NCBI GenBank assembly: GCA_049115815.1
Contig: JAGDZO010000025.1
Coordinates: 55,446-119,445 of the forward strand
Length of the DNA stretch: 64,000 bases
Direction: 5' to 3'
Source: Marinoscillum sp049115815
GTDB lineage: Bacteria > Bacteroidota > Bacteroidia > Cytophagales > Cyclobacteriaceae
Positions 24,294 to 33,890 of this stretch are shown one piece after another. Position numbers and translations under genes: made by a program. Position 1 is the first letter of the stretch. Each line of letters starts with the position of its first letter. The notes beneath the pieces are model-generated. The model did no database searches and was not told where the DNA came from. It worked only from the letters and a program-made list of their open reading frames with translations.

Positions 24294-24353
24294 GTCCAAA
24301 AACGGAAACTGGTTGTCAAAAACGGAAACTGGTTGTCAAAAACGGAATAATGG
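24294..24353. promoter_or_regulatory. Tandem 20-21 bp repeats upstream of the CAP operon
   Basis: The unit GTCAAAAACGGAAACTGGTT occurs at 24294 (with one extra C), at 24315 and, partly, at 24335. The spacing of 20-21 bp is two helical turns. AraC-family proteins bind such directly repeated sites on one DNA face. The repeats lie about 155-215 bases upstream of the CAP gene start, and the neighbouring HTCS ends in an AraC domain. The rest of this 518-base gap (24139-24656) shows no gene. Confidence 0.55.
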
Positions 24354-24656
24354 TCATATCTCCCTATCTCTATTACCTATCTTTAATTGGATTAAACGCC
24401 ACCAACTACCCAATTAGTAAATCAAGATTGCACTAGGATTGCTCTCATTCTATTCAAATTGAGTCATCGATTCCCCAAAGGATTTACATAATTCTTGCGT
24501 TTCGATCGGGGTGGAACTAACCTAAACTTATAGCTCTTCTTTTCTTAAACAACCTTACACAAAAGGGCTATTTGATCTCACTTGAGCCGGCTTATCTCTG
24601 AAATTCTCGACCCTGATATTTTACTAGAAATGTACAAGCTAGGCTAAGCGAAAAAT

Positions 24657-27600
24657 TTACGAAGCATATTGATCAAAGTATCCGCGTGGATCACTCCCAA
24701 ATCGCTGATAGTAGTATTCTGTAAAGCGTGTAGTGTGGCGGATACCAACGGATCGGGCTACAGCTGAAAGATTATCATAAACTCTTTGTTCGAGTAATTT
24801 TCGAGCTTTTTGAAGAGCTACTTCCCTTTGGAATTTCTTTGGTGATAACCCTGTGATCTTGGTGATACGATTTCTAAATTGTCGTTCGCCCAGATGAAAA
24901 CGATCAGCTGCCTTTTCCAAAGTAAACCCTTCGTTTTCCAACTCTTCCTCAATCAACTCTTCTACTTGTACAATAAATGACTTATGCTCATTTTCTTGCG
25001 GCTCCAAATTTAATTTTGCTTCGTCCCTTCCATGTTCTTTGATCAAACCCTTAATATCTCTACGTACCTCATGTCGCATTAACATATTGGAGACGCGAGC
25101 TAATAATTCATTCGGTGAAAATGGTTTTGCTAAGTACTCATCTACTCCCAAGCTCAAAGCCTTAAGCTTATGACCTTCATCATTGAGCGCCGTTAGCATG
25201 ATTACGGGAAGGTCGACGTATCTAGCATCCGCCCGCAGAGCACTCAAAAAACTAAATCCGTCCATCTCTGGCATCATCACGTCGGAGATCACCAGATCAA
25301 ATGTCTCTTCATTCATTAATGCAAGAGCCTGCTTGCCATTTACTGCTTTACCCACCTCAAATCTATTATTAAGCAGGCTTGCAATGAATTGTTGCATTTC
25401 CAGATGATCGTCCACCACCAGTATTCTGTGAGATTTTTCACTGAAGGTATCTAAAAAAGCGTCCTGTTTCAAATCCACAATGTCGCTTTCCACTTCGTCA
25501 ACCCTATTTCGATCCGAGATCAGGGCTTTGCGAGCCTCACATGGGATATCAAGTAAGAATTTAACACCTAAGCCTTGTACATTTTGGGCAGTTAGCTTAC
25601 CGCCCATAAGTTGGGTAAATTCTTGAGCAAGGGCCAGACCTATTCCTGTTCCTCCCTGAAGTGGGGCTTCAGGCTGAGCACTTTGGAAATACCTATCGAA
25701 AATGCGTGGCAAATCTCCTTCCGGGATTCCAGCACCGGAATCAACTACCTCAATACTGAGTTTTTGATCTTTATACTTGGCATTGGTCGTCACAAGGCCT
25801 CTTGCTGGCGTATACTTGATGGCATTAGAGAGCAAATTACCTATTACCTTTTCCAGTTTTTCTTCATCAAGACCTAGATAAATGCCTGCATCGATATTCA
25901 CCTTCACCTGATAATTGATATTTAGATGAGCAGCCAAAGGAATAAAAGTGCCAGTGATTCGCTTAAGTGCTTGCCTGATCGGTGTTTCTCGTATTCGGAG
26001 TTCCATCTTATTGGACTCAAGTTTAGAAAGGTCGAGTATATCGTCTACTAAAACTTGCAATTTCTTAGTATTCCTAATGACGGTCTGCACGTCTTTCAAT
26101 GCCTCAGCAGGTAAGGATAGGTTTTGGAGATTATGTGAAGGCGCTGAAATAAGGGTTAGTGGGGTTCGTAATTCGTGAGAGATATTGGCCAAAAAGCGCG
26201 ATTTGGTATGGTCCAGAGACTCCAATTCTTTCTTTTGAATGTTGATTTCTTTGTTTTGTTCTTGGAGCAGTTTATTCGCATTCTGTTTCGACAGATAGTA
26301 TCGATATAAAATGTAAAGGAGGATCAGTAGCGCCACAATTGCTCCCAATGTGGCAACCTGCAAAGTATTTCTTTCTTTTATTTCTTGATTCAATATCAGT
26401 TTTTCTCTTTCATTGGCAAATTGGATGGAGTCTTTTTCTTTTTGAAATATATACTCTGATTCTGCCTGAATAAACTCTCTGTTTTTTTCGTCATTGTGCA
26501 AACTATCCTTCGCTTTTATACATATTTCGTACATTCTAAGTGCACGAACAGGATCCTCAACTTTTTTGTAACATAAATACAGCAGATAAGAGGCGTCTTT
26601 TTCGAGTTCCAAAAAGCCTCTCCTCTTTGATATTTCCAAGACTTCCTTAGCATATTTTATCGCACTACTATAATTATGTGATTCATACTTAACTGATCCC
26701 AGACGAAATAATGCTATCGCTTTTCCAGAAATATCGCCTAGCTCCTCGGCTAAGATCAAAGCGCGCCTTAGATAATCAGTTGCAAGGTCTAATTCTCCTT
26801 TTTCGAAATAACATTTTCCAATCGTATTTAATGATGATACTTTAGCATAATCCTTGTCAAACTCAACGAATTCCATTGAACTATAATGGTATTTTATGGC
26901 TTTGTCATATTCCTTAATTTGCATATAGTAAGATCCAATGCTCTTTAAAGCTATGTATTCAAAATATCTGATTTCTAATTCCTGAGCCTTTTTTAATGCT
27001 AGAGAAAGATACTTCATTGCTTTATCCATGCTTCCTGTTTCTAGATAAATTCCACCAAGGTTATTATAAGCTATAATCAAACTTTTTTGATCTCCAGCTT
27101 CTTCAAAAAAGAGAATGGATTGGAGGTATAAATCAAGTGCACGAGAAAGATTACCTCTCTGACCGTAAACATTACCTAGATTTATATATCGGATGGCAAT
27201 GTCACTATTATCGCCATACTCCTTGGCCAAAAACAAACTGCGATTAAGTATTTCAGTCGCTGACTCTAAATCTCCTTTTCTCCTGTATGTCATTCCAATC
27301 AGGTTCAATGCGTATGCCTGACCAATTTTATCACCTATTTCCTCAAATAATTCCAGACTAAGTTCAAAGAATTCTAAAGCTTTATCGTAATCGTCAAATT
27401 GAAAAGACAGGCCTTTGTTTGAAAGGGCTCTTGCCTGATGTACTTTAAGACCTTTACTGCTCGCCAATTCGAATTGCTGTTGAGCATAATAGAAAACGCT
27501 ATCAGGATTATTGTTTTCGTACCCTTCTTTAATGATTTTGTGAATTGCATTTAGCCTGGCAGTATCAGCTTGAATAGGGTTCTTCCATATTGACCACAAA

Positions 27601-27680
27601 GAGTCGAGGTTGGATTTATTTTGGCCATATCCATGGTGAAATAATAGAAAGAAAATAGAGGCTAGAATGAAGGGTTTCAT
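24657..27680 (-). CDS. TPR-sensor hybrid histidine kinase/response regulator with AraC output
   Basis: This 1007-residue protein has a signal peptide (1-20), about eight TPR units (45-395, for example ALNLIGMTYRRKGDLESATE) in the periplasm and a membrane helix (443-462). A HisKA domain follows (SRFLANISHELRTPLT, His502), then HATPase (NLLSNAIKYTP, GTGIGLAL), a receiver (ILVVDDH, phospho-acceptor Asp800 in DLVISDVMMPEMDG, Lys852 in AKPFS) and an AraC helix-turn-helix (about 905-1003). All phosphorelay residues are intact. A TPR sensor instead of the usual Reg_prop propeller suggests sensing of a protein or peptide rather than an oligosaccharide. It is followed by the CAP operon, whose upstream 20-21 bp repeats are candidate targets, and preceded by the phosphodiester locus. 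Confidence 0.93.
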   Translation of the reverse strand: MKPFILASIFFLLFHHGYGQNKSNLDSLWSIWKNPIQADTARLNAIHKIIKEGYENNNPDSVFYYAQQQFELASSKGLKVHQARALSNKGLSFQFDDYDKALEFFELSLELFEEIGDKIGQAYALNLIGMTYRRKGDLESATEILNRSLFLAKEYGDNSDIAIRYINLGNVYGQRGNLSRALDLYLQSILFFEEAGDQKSLIIAYNNLGGIYLETGSMDKAMKYLSLALKKAQELEIRYFEYIALKSIGSYYMQIKEYDKAIKYHYSSMEFVEFDKDYAKVSSLNTIGKCYFEKGELDLATDYLRRALILAEELGDISGKAIALFRLGSVKYESHNYSSAIKYAKEVLEISKRRGFLELEKDASYLLYLCYKKVEDPVRALRMYEICIKAKDSLHNDEKNREFIQAESEYIFQKEKDSIQFANEREKLILNQEIKERNTLQVATLGAIVALLILLYILYRYYLSKQNANKLLQEQNKEINIQKKELESLDHTKSRFLANISHELRTPLTLISAPSHNLQNLSLPAEALKDVQTVIRNTKKLQVLVDDILDLSKLESNKMELRIRETPIRQALKRITGTFIPLAAHLNINYQVKVNIDAGIYLGLDEEKLEKVIGNLLSNAIKYTPARGLVTTNAKYKDQKLSIEVVDSGAGIPEGDLPRIFDRYFQSAQPEAPLQGGTGIGLALAQEFTQLMGGKLTAQNVQGLGVKFLLDIPCEARKALISDRNRVDEVESDIVDLKQDAFLDTFSEKSHRILVVDDHLEMQQFIASLLNNRFEVGKAVNGKQALALMNEETFDLVISDVMMPEMDGFSFLSALRADARYVDLPVIMLTALNDEGHKLKALSLGVDEYLAKPFSPNELLARVSNMLMRHEVRRDIKGLIKEHGRDEAKLNLEPQENEHKSFIVQVEELIEEELENEGFTLEKAADRFHLGERQFRNRITKITGLSPKKFQREVALQKARKLLEQRVYDNLSAVARSVGIRHTTRFTEYYYQRFGSDPRGYFDQYAS

Positions 27681-27760
27681 TATGTTGTTTTTGAATATTA
27701 CATCTATAATTTCACTTGCTTTATCTGATATAGCAAAGTTTGATTTCTATATTTTTCCTC

Positions 27761-28504
27761 TTATAGCACAATAAACCACCCCGCCTTCCACCACAATCTT
27801 GTTCTAATCGGTTCACTAAACCTCGCATCTATCCGATAATCCGGGCCGACCTGTAATTTGCTCCCATTTGGTAGTTTAAGACCGAACGCTATAACTAAAC
27901 GATTTTCATATGTACTGATACCACCTTCTAGAGCATAAATCGGCTCATTAGAAAGAAGCAAATATTTGCTCTCAGAATAAGAATGAATGTATGAAAATCG
28001 ATATCTGATTCGCCATTGGAAAGGCTGATTAACTTCAAATGTTTGGTCAGCTCGAATACGGTGATCAATAATAGGCCTTGATAGCCTAGATTTCCATGAG
28101 ACTTGCTGAATGGATCGGTGGTTGTTCATACTTGGCTGAATACGGTATTGATACCCAACAGCTACCTTAACATGAGAATTTAGTTGATGTCCTATGAATC
28201 CCTGGAGGTCTGTTCTATCATGGAAATAATCTAAACCTCTTTCTTTTTCTGCATTGAACTTATAAAGTTCGTGCTGTGATTCAATTTTAAAGATTCCATA
28301 CCGATCCCCAAAGTTTTTGGTGATCCCAGCCTCTGGAAAAAATCCTGTATATGAACTTTGTGCACTAGCGATCTCAACTAATACCAAATAAAATAAAATG
28401 AGCATTAGACATCTCAACTTCGCTCTATATTTTAGGTATGTTTTAAAAAATTCAATTTTGAGATTCCCAATTATTCCAAGGTTTGAACCATTAAACTTTA
28501 GCAC
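27761..28504 (-). CDS. DUF2490 outer-membrane protein
   Basis: This 247-residue protein uses either the start at 28504 or the ATG at 28405, which opens directly into a signal peptide (LILFYLVLVEIASAQ). The body has DUF2490 features: AGITKNFGDRYGIFKIESQHE, then LQGFIGHQLNSHVKVAVGYQYR, RIRADQTFEVNQPFQWRIRYR, and the final GPDYR...WKAGWF strand. The family is thought to form a small outer-membrane beta-barrel of unknown role. It is the last gene in the run from SusC through alkaline phosphatase, 16 bases after the phosphatase stop. Its C-terminal quarter is duplicated at 16855-17043. Confidence 0.82.
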   Translation of the reverse strand: MLKFNGSNLGIIGNLKIEFFKTYLKYRAKLRCLMLILFYLVLVEIASAQSSYTGFFPEAGITKNFGDRYGIFKIESQHELYKFNAEKERGLDYFHDRTDLQGFIGHQLNSHVKVAVGYQYRIQPSMNNHRSIQQVSWKSRLSRPIIDHRIRADQTFEVNQPFQWRIRYRFSYIHSYSESKYLLLSNEPIYALEGGISTYENRLVIAFGLKLPNGSKLQVGPDYRIDARFSEPIRTRLWWKAGWFIVL

Positions 28505-28520
28505 GTATCATTGGTATCTT

Positions 28521-29612
28521 TTACTTCGTATTCTTACTTAGCAAGGAGAATATTTTATGGTAGATATCCGAATTTCTATAAACACCAGAAAAAGTATCTG
28601 CTCCTGAACCATAAGCAAACACAGGAACCATTGTTGCGGAGTGACCTGTTGTTGAAAAGGTGGGATTTATTTTATTGTAATCTCCTTTCATACCGTCGGC
28701 TTTATCTGCGCCAAGGGTAAAACCTCCAGTTTCATGATCTGCGGTAACTATGACCAATGTGCCAGGATTTGTGTCTACAAAATCCAAAACTGATCCTATG
28801 GTTTTATCAAAATCCAGCAGTTCATTGATTAAATAATCTGCTTTATTCTCATGACCACCCCAATCTATTTGTGATCCTTCAATCATTAGAATAAACCCTC
28901 TATTATCCTGACCCAAAAAGTCCAAAGCAATACTCGTTGCGTCATTCAAAAAGTCCCCACGTTTTTGAGCAGCCGGTAGACCATCCGACGCTAATAAGTA
29001 TGCATATTTAGACTCAATAGAATGAGTTTCTGACTGTTTCAAATTAGCTGTGTCTACTTCGAAACCATATGAAATTAAGCTATCCAAATAATTCAAGCTA
29101 TCCTGTCTCTGACTAAAAAACTTATGTCCCCCGCCCGCAATAAAGTCAATTGGAGAACTATGAAGATATGTCGCGATATTCTCATATTCATATCTGGATT
29201 TTACATGAGCATAAAACGAAGCAGGCGTAGCATGCGAGACAGATGATGTAGCTACTATTCCCAATGATTTTTGATCAGCATATTTTTCAAAAATCGTCTC
29301 GATTCTCGAAGTATCCAGACTCATGGCAACTGCTCCATTATAAGTCCGAACCCCTGTGCTGAATGCTGTGGCTCCAGCTGCTGAATCTGTAATTTTATGA
29401 CTCCCAGAAGAAGTGTTAATCAGCCCTACATGCCTAAATCTTGAGAAATTTGATTTTTTATTTTGATAATAAAATGCTGATGAAACTTGAGATAAGCCCA
29501 TACCATCTCCTATCATGATGATTACATTCTTTGGTAATGTTGGGACGCTCTGAGCCCACGATATTTTTGGAGTCAGAAGTATTAGGAGTACTAAATATTT
29601 GATCATACTCAT
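28521..29612 (-). CDS. Alkaline phosphatase (PhoA type)
   Basis: This 363-residue exported enzyme has a signal peptide (KYLVLLILLTPKISWAQ). It carries the alkaline-phosphatase metal and nucleophile motifs in order: IIMIGDGMGLSQ, KITDSAAGATAFSTG with the nucleophilic Ser of DSAA, MIEGSQIDWGGHEN, and VTADHETGGFTL followed by STTGHSATMVPV. It should remove phosphate from monoesters in the periplasm or at the surface, the last step after GDPD action upstream in the operon. It lies 13 bases after the PI-PLC/GDPD-like gene. At 363 residues it is shorter than E. coli PhoA (about 470), as in many Bacteroidota homologues that lack surface insertions. Confidence 0.94.
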   Translation of the reverse strand: MSMIKYLVLLILLTPKISWAQSVPTLPKNVIIMIGDGMGLSQVSSAFYYQNKKSNFSRFRHVGLINTSSGSHKITDSAAGATAFSTGVRTYNGAVAMSLDTSRIETIFEKYADQKSLGIVATSSVSHATPASFYAHVKSRYEYENIATYLHSSPIDFIAGGGHKFFSQRQDSLNYLDSLISYGFEVDTANLKQSETHSIESKYAYLLASDGLPAAQKRGDFLNDATSIALDFLGQDNRGFILMIEGSQIDWGGHENKADYLINELLDFDKTIGSVLDFVDTNPGTLVIVTADHETGGFTLGADKADGMKGDYNKINPTFSTTGHSATMVPVFAYGSGADTFSGVYRNSDIYHKIFSLLSKNTK

Positions 29613-29625
29613 ATAAGAAAATAAA

Positions 29626-30468
29626 TTAGGGCTTAATGGCCTGTTTATAGCGATTAGTTAAAAATCCATTGAGTCCTGAAAGGTCATCCGTATTAATAAG
29701 ATCAATACCTATATCAAGCAAGAAAGTCCAGACCAATTCATTATCGGGTGTTGCCCATAGTCTTACCATTTTGCCCTCGCGATGAGCCTTATCGATCATT
29801 TGCGTTAGCTTATATAGCTCTTCAGGGTCGGGATTACCCTCTTGACCATTCCACGATAGATACTTATTGTAGTTTTGACTGATGATGGGCATTACTTCAG
29901 ACGAAATGCCCCGCTCCAATTCATTTGGTCGTCCATCTATTCCTGCATACTTGATCGAATCGTTCAAAATCTGCTTAAATGGTCTTCCATGAAAGCCTGT
30001 AATAAAAACCTTAACAGGTTTATCCTGATCTGTTGAATCATGTATCACAGAAATTATATCGTCATATTTCGATAATATTTCTCTAAGAAGAGGATAACTC
30101 TCCTTTGCGGGGGTTTTCACGTCCACCATCAGATAAAAGAACTCATCATATCCACTATAAATAGATCCATTATTTTCCTGAATTCTCTGTCTTAATGGCT
30201 GAAGGTATAATGCCTCCAAAGTCTTTGTAGCATTGAGGGTGTCAGGTCGCTCATGGGCAACCCATAAATTATTCTCAATCATAAACACATCAGCTTCTAC
30301 TGAAATGAATCCATTTTCCAGTGCATCAAAGAGTGGCCTCTCGTGCTCGTAATCATTATGAGCATGTGCATTTGGCAATACTTGAACTTTATCATTAGTA
30401 TATCGACACCCAATGAATAATAATATGAACACTATATAGAAATTAAAAATTAATCTCATTCTCTCCAT
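29626..30468 (-). CDS. PI-PLC/GDPD-like lipoprotein
   Basis: This 280-residue protein has a lipoprotein signal (FNFYIVFILLFIGC). The body belongs to the branch annotated as PI-PLC/glycerophosphodiesterase family: AHAHNDYEHERPLFDALENG supplies a His and Asn in place of the HRG of classical GDPDs, ISVEADVFM supplies acidic metal ligands, and later WVAHERPD and FYLMVDVKTPAKESY follow. The C-terminal half (VRLWATPDNELVWTFLLDIGIDLINTDDL) completes the barrel. It probably cuts a phosphodiester, perhaps an inositol- or sugar-linked one, complementary to the GDPD beside it. It overlaps that gene by 13 bases. Function is inferred from the fold. Confidence 0.82.
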   Translation of the reverse strand: MERMRLIFNFYIVFILLFIGCRYTNDKVQVLPNAHAHNDYEHERPLFDALENGFISVEADVFMIENNLWVAHERPDTLNATKTLEALYLQPLRQRIQENNGSIYSGYDEFFYLMVDVKTPAKESYPLLREILSKYDDIISVIHDSTDQDKPVKVFITGFHGRPFKQILNDSIKYAGIDGRPNELERGISSEVMPIISQNYNKYLSWNGQEGNPDPEELYKLTQMIDKAHREGKMVRLWATPDNELVWTFLLDIGIDLINTDDLSGLNGFLTNRYKQAIKP

Positions 30469-31361
30469 CCTCCTTTCTCTAGGTACTCAAGTAATGCCTT
30501 GGGTTTATCCGTTATTATTATGTCCACACCTTTATTAATTGCCCACCCCCAGGTGGACTCAAATTCTTCTGAGCAAGCTGATGAAGTCAATGTAGAGAGT
30601 AATATCCATCTGTTAGATGCCAGTAGTTCAGTTGATTTTTCATTTTCAGACAATATCAAATTACAACTAGGGAATAGGAAACGGTTGCTTTCATTTGACA
30701 GATGACTATCAATGTATGCGATACTTTGCCCCACGCCAATACGGGGTGTGAAGTTCATATCACCCTTAATTTCGGTATAGTCTATTCTAAACTGCTCGTC
30801 GCTGGCTATTCCATCTACTAATACTTGGCTAATAGTTCCAGTTTCATTTAAAAGGTGATAAACCAAATCTAAATGATCATAGCTTTTATCTATAAAAACG
30901 AGAATTCGATTTTTCGCAGTTAGCAATGCCTGCGCGAGCGAAGGAACTGTCTCTGATGAAAGAGAACCATCAAGATTTTTCAAACGGAGTAGTTTAATTT
31001 CATTCCATGTATAATCCGAAACGTTACCTGAACCTGAAGTGGTTCTATTAAGCGTTTGATCGTGCATGAGAATTAATATATTATCCTTGGTTCTCTGAAT
31101 ATCTATTTCCACAATATCTACTCCTAGAGCCACACAGTTATTAATCCCTGCAATACTGTTTTCGGGCACATTTTTCCAATCTCCTCTATGTGCCATTGCC
31201 ATCACATACCCATTTGGTTCATCAAGAAATATATCATGGATGGTTTCAAACTCTGTAGAATCAGTTTCAGTTATAATCCTTGATTCCTCCTCTTCAGCTG
31301 AAGAGGAGGAACAAGAAATATGAAGAGAAATTATAATAAAACTACAAAGTAATCTCACCAT
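30456..31361 (-). CDS. GDPD-family lipoprotein
   Basis: The frame is open from 31385, but the ATG at 31361 is preferred: it begins a lipoprotein signal (VRLLCSFIIISLHISC) and removes an overlap with the upstream stop at 31366. The GDPD barrel shows AMAHRGDWKNVPENSIAGIN with the catalytic His-Arg, VDIVEIDIQRTKDNILILMHD with the EID metal ligands and His, and TLNRTTSGSG. The enzyme should release glycerol-3-phosphate or a similar head group at the cell surface or outer-membrane inner leaflet. It overlaps the next gene by 13 bases. It is clearly related to the GDPD at the right edge of the window, which reads CIDMNVDMVEIDVRMTKDS in the same region. Confidence 0.9.
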   Translation of the reverse strand: MVRLLCSFIIISLHISCSSSSAEEEESRIITETDSTEFETIHDIFLDEPNGYVMAMAHRGDWKNVPENSIAGINNCVALGVDIVEIDIQRTKDNILILMHDQTLNRTTSGSGNVSDYTWNEIKLLRLKNLDGSLSSETVPSLAQALLTAKNRILVFIDKSYDHLDLVYHLLNETGTISQVLVDGIASDEQFRIDYTEIKGDMNFTPRIGVGQSIAYIDSHLSNESNRFLFPSCNLILSENEKSTELLASNRWILLSTLTSSACSEEFESTWGWAINKGVDIIITDKPKALLEYLEKGGWRE

Positions 31362-31365
31362 GGAT

Positions 31366-33849
31366 TTATTGGCTACAATTACCATCCAAAATGTTTTGGA
31401 ATGAAGGATTGAATGAGTTATTGGTATTGATACAAGAACCTCCTGCTTCCAGTGTAGCTACCCCTATTTGGTTTATTAGACCAGAGAGTGCACACAAATC
31501 ATTGAGCTTGGGAAGGCTGGCATCAGTTGCGTCGCAAGAGGTACCAATAGTGATAGTATTTTCTCCAATAGTCTCAATATTATTTAAACCCTCGAGCGTT
31601 GTAAGTTCAGGATTTTCCCTGATACCGATCCTTCTGGAAACAGATTTTAAGGCTTGTAATCCATTAAGAGTAGTCAGCCCATCCATCTGCCTTACGACCA
31701 ATTCCTGAACAGATCCTGTTCCGATCGCCTGCAAGGCACTAAACCCGGTCAGATCAGTTATTTGCGGACTCCTTTGAATGATTAAACGGCCCCCTATCTC
31801 TGTCAATCTGGAGAACTTGGATAAATCATTTATATCATTGGTCGCAGCGTCTAATCCAATCACCAACTCTCCGCTAATTTTAGTGTAAGCAGGAAGGGCA
31901 TCCACCTCAGCTTGTGTATTTACCCTCAGACCACCCTCCAAAACCAACTCCCCGCTTGCAGCGCAATTTCCATCCAGGATATCTTGAAATGAAGGGTTGA
32001 GTGCATTGTTAGTGTTGATACAGGATCCTCCTGACTCCAAAGTGGAGACACCTATCCGACTAACTAAGCCTGATAAGGCACAAAAATCTGTGAGTTTTGG
32101 AAGGTCAGCTTCTGTAGAACTGCAGGAAGCACCGATAGTGATGGTGTTCTCGCCAATCGTCTCAATATTATTCAATCCTTCAAGTGTTTCAAGTATTGGA
32201 TTTTCCCTTATGCCAATCCTTCTGGAGACAGATTTCAATGCCTGTAAACCATCCAAAGTTGTCAAAGCATCCATCTGACGTACGACCAACTCTTGAACTG
32301 ATTCAGTACCAATTGCGGTCAAAGCGCTAAAGCCTGTCAAGTCAGTTATCATTGGGCTTCTTTGTATGATCAGACGACCGCCGATCTCACTCAATTTTGA
32401 AAATTTCGATAAATCTGTGATATCATTGGTAGCAGCATCCAATCCAACAACCAATTCCCCGGTGATCTTCGTGTATTGCGGTAGGGCATCCACTTCGGCT
32501 TGGGTATTTACTCGCAATCCTCCTTCTAAAACATTATCTTCAATTGGATCAGTCGCACATGTACCACTGGCTATCTCTTCAAAAGTGGGGTTGTAAGCAT
32601 TGGCATTGATTACTGATCTGTTCCCCTGAATTTTGGCCAGATTTAAGGAAACCAAATTAGTCAGCCCACAATAATCTGTTAACCGAGGGTTAGGGCGTTC
32701 TTCTGCACCTGCAGTATATCCAATGAATATTTCATCGACAAAAGTCATATTCTCCAAACCTTCCAATGATGCTAGCTTGGCATTATTCCAAAAAGCGATA
32801 TCGTTTCTTAAATAGGTCAAAGATGAAAGACCCTTTAACGATTTAATCTTCAAATTCTCTCGCAAAGTCAAGTTGCCAGTAATGATGGAATCTAAGGATT
32901 CCAAGCCACTAAGATCCTCTAGAAGACTATTACCATCTACCTCCAAATAGTCCACTGTCCTTACATTATTTAATATGGAAAGATCAGTAATATCACCATT
33001 TGCGTAATTACCAATTTTCAGTCTCCCGGTAATTTTCGTGTATTTCGTTTTAATAGCATCTACATCTGCTTGCGTTTCTAATACCAGATCACCGATGAAA
33101 ATATTGTCTGGAGATTTACAAGCACCATCCAATATTTGATCCACAGTAGGATTGTAGGCATTTCCAGTCACTGTGAACTGCCCATCGAACTCAGCAAGTG
33201 CTACTGACAAATTACAAAAATCCACTAAAATGCTGTTGTCATTTATAGTGATATCACCTTCTACTGATTCCAAGTCTTTGAGATCGGAGAATGAAGTTAA
33301 AATTGCATTAGACGAAACAATCATATTTTGATATACCTCACGAATACTTCCTAATTTTGATAGGTCTTTAATGTCAGTTGCTTCACTTCCACCAATGGTT
33401 AGGTTACCTGTTACATCAGTGTACAACTCCGTTATGGCATCAATTTCGGCTTGACTCGTTACTGTAAGGTCACCTTCAAATGTCAGCTTAGGTGCTGCAT
33501 TCGGAGTAGCAGATAATGTTACTTCAGGAGATGACTTGGCCGAATTATTTAACCAAACTATGCTAAAAGAATATTCAGTACCAGCAACCAAATTGGAAAT
33601 TACCAATGAAGTAGAATCTGGATTTTCCAGTACCACTGATTTGTTTTCAGGAACGTACGATATAATATAGCTCATCACATCACCCTCTGGCTTATCCCAT
33701 GTTAGAGATACGGATTTTATCCCTTCGGTTATTGTAAAGTTGGTGATGGGATCAAGTATTACAGGAGCTGGATCATCCGTTTCACAAGAAGTTATCGAAA
33801 CAATTACCAGTGTACAGACTGATAAAAGGAACATTTTAATTGCCTTCAT
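31366..33849 (-). CDS. Lipoprotein with fibronectin III domain and receptor-L-like repeats
   Basis: This 827-residue protein has a lipoprotein signal (FLLSVCTLVIVSITSC), then a fibronectin type III domain (about 35-120, VSLTWDKPEGDVMSYIISY). Four repeats of roughly 170-200 residues follow, each with an opening like EGGLRVNTQAEVDALP-YTKI, an LxxIxG-type beta-helix core (DLSKFSKLSEIGGRLIIQRS) and a closing NPSFQDILDGNC. This is the receptor-L-domain style of solenoid. The last two repeats are nearly identical, also at DNA level (31.4-31.95 versus 32.0-32.55 kb). It sits directly after SusD, where SusE/SusF-type surface binding proteins usually lie, so it probably captures the substrate outside the cell. 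Ligand unknown. Confidence 0.8.
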   Translation of the reverse strand: MKAIKMFLLSVCTLVIVSITSCETDDPAPVILDPITNFTITEGIKSVSLTWDKPEGDVMSYIISYVPENKSVVLENPDSTSLVISNLVAGTEYSFSIVWLNNSAKSSPEVTLSATPNAAPKLTFEGDLTVTSQAEIDAITELYTDVTGNLTIGGSEATDIKDLSKLGSIREVYQNMIVSSNAILTSFSDLKDLESVEGDITINDNSILVDFCNLSVALAEFDGQFTVTGNAYNPTVDQILDGACKSPDNIFIGDLVLETQADVDAIKTKYTKITGRLKIGNYANGDITDLSILNNVRTVDYLEVDGNSLLEDLSGLESLDSIITGNLTLRENLKIKSLKGLSSLTYLRNDIAFWNNAKLASLEGLENMTFVDEIFIGYTAGAEERPNPRLTDYCGLTNLVSLNLAKIQGNRSVINANAYNPTFEEIASGTCATDPIEDNVLEGGLRVNTQAEVDALPQYTKITGELVVGLDAATNDITDLSKFSKLSEIGGRLIIQRSPMITDLTGFSALTAIGTESVQELVVRQMDALTTLDGLQALKSVSRRIGIRENPILETLEGLNNIETIGENTITIGASCSSTEADLPKLTDFCALSGLVSRIGVSTLESGGSCINTNNALNPSFQDILDGNCAASGELVLEGGLRVNTQAEVDALPAYTKISGELVIGLDAATNDINDLSKFSRLTEIGGRLIIQRSPQITDLTGFSALQAIGTGSVQELVVRQMDGLTTLNGLQALKSVSRRIGIRENPELTTLEGLNNIETIGENTITIGTSCDATDASLPKLNDLCALSGLINQIGVATLEAGGSCINTNNSFNPSFQNILDGNCSQ

Positions 33850-33890
33850 AATATTGTTATGTTAAGTTTTAATTATTGCTAATTAATGGA

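Noticed and set aside
24294..24353. CRISPR array
   Set aside because: The three units are contiguous with no spacers; they read as tandem operator-like repeats.
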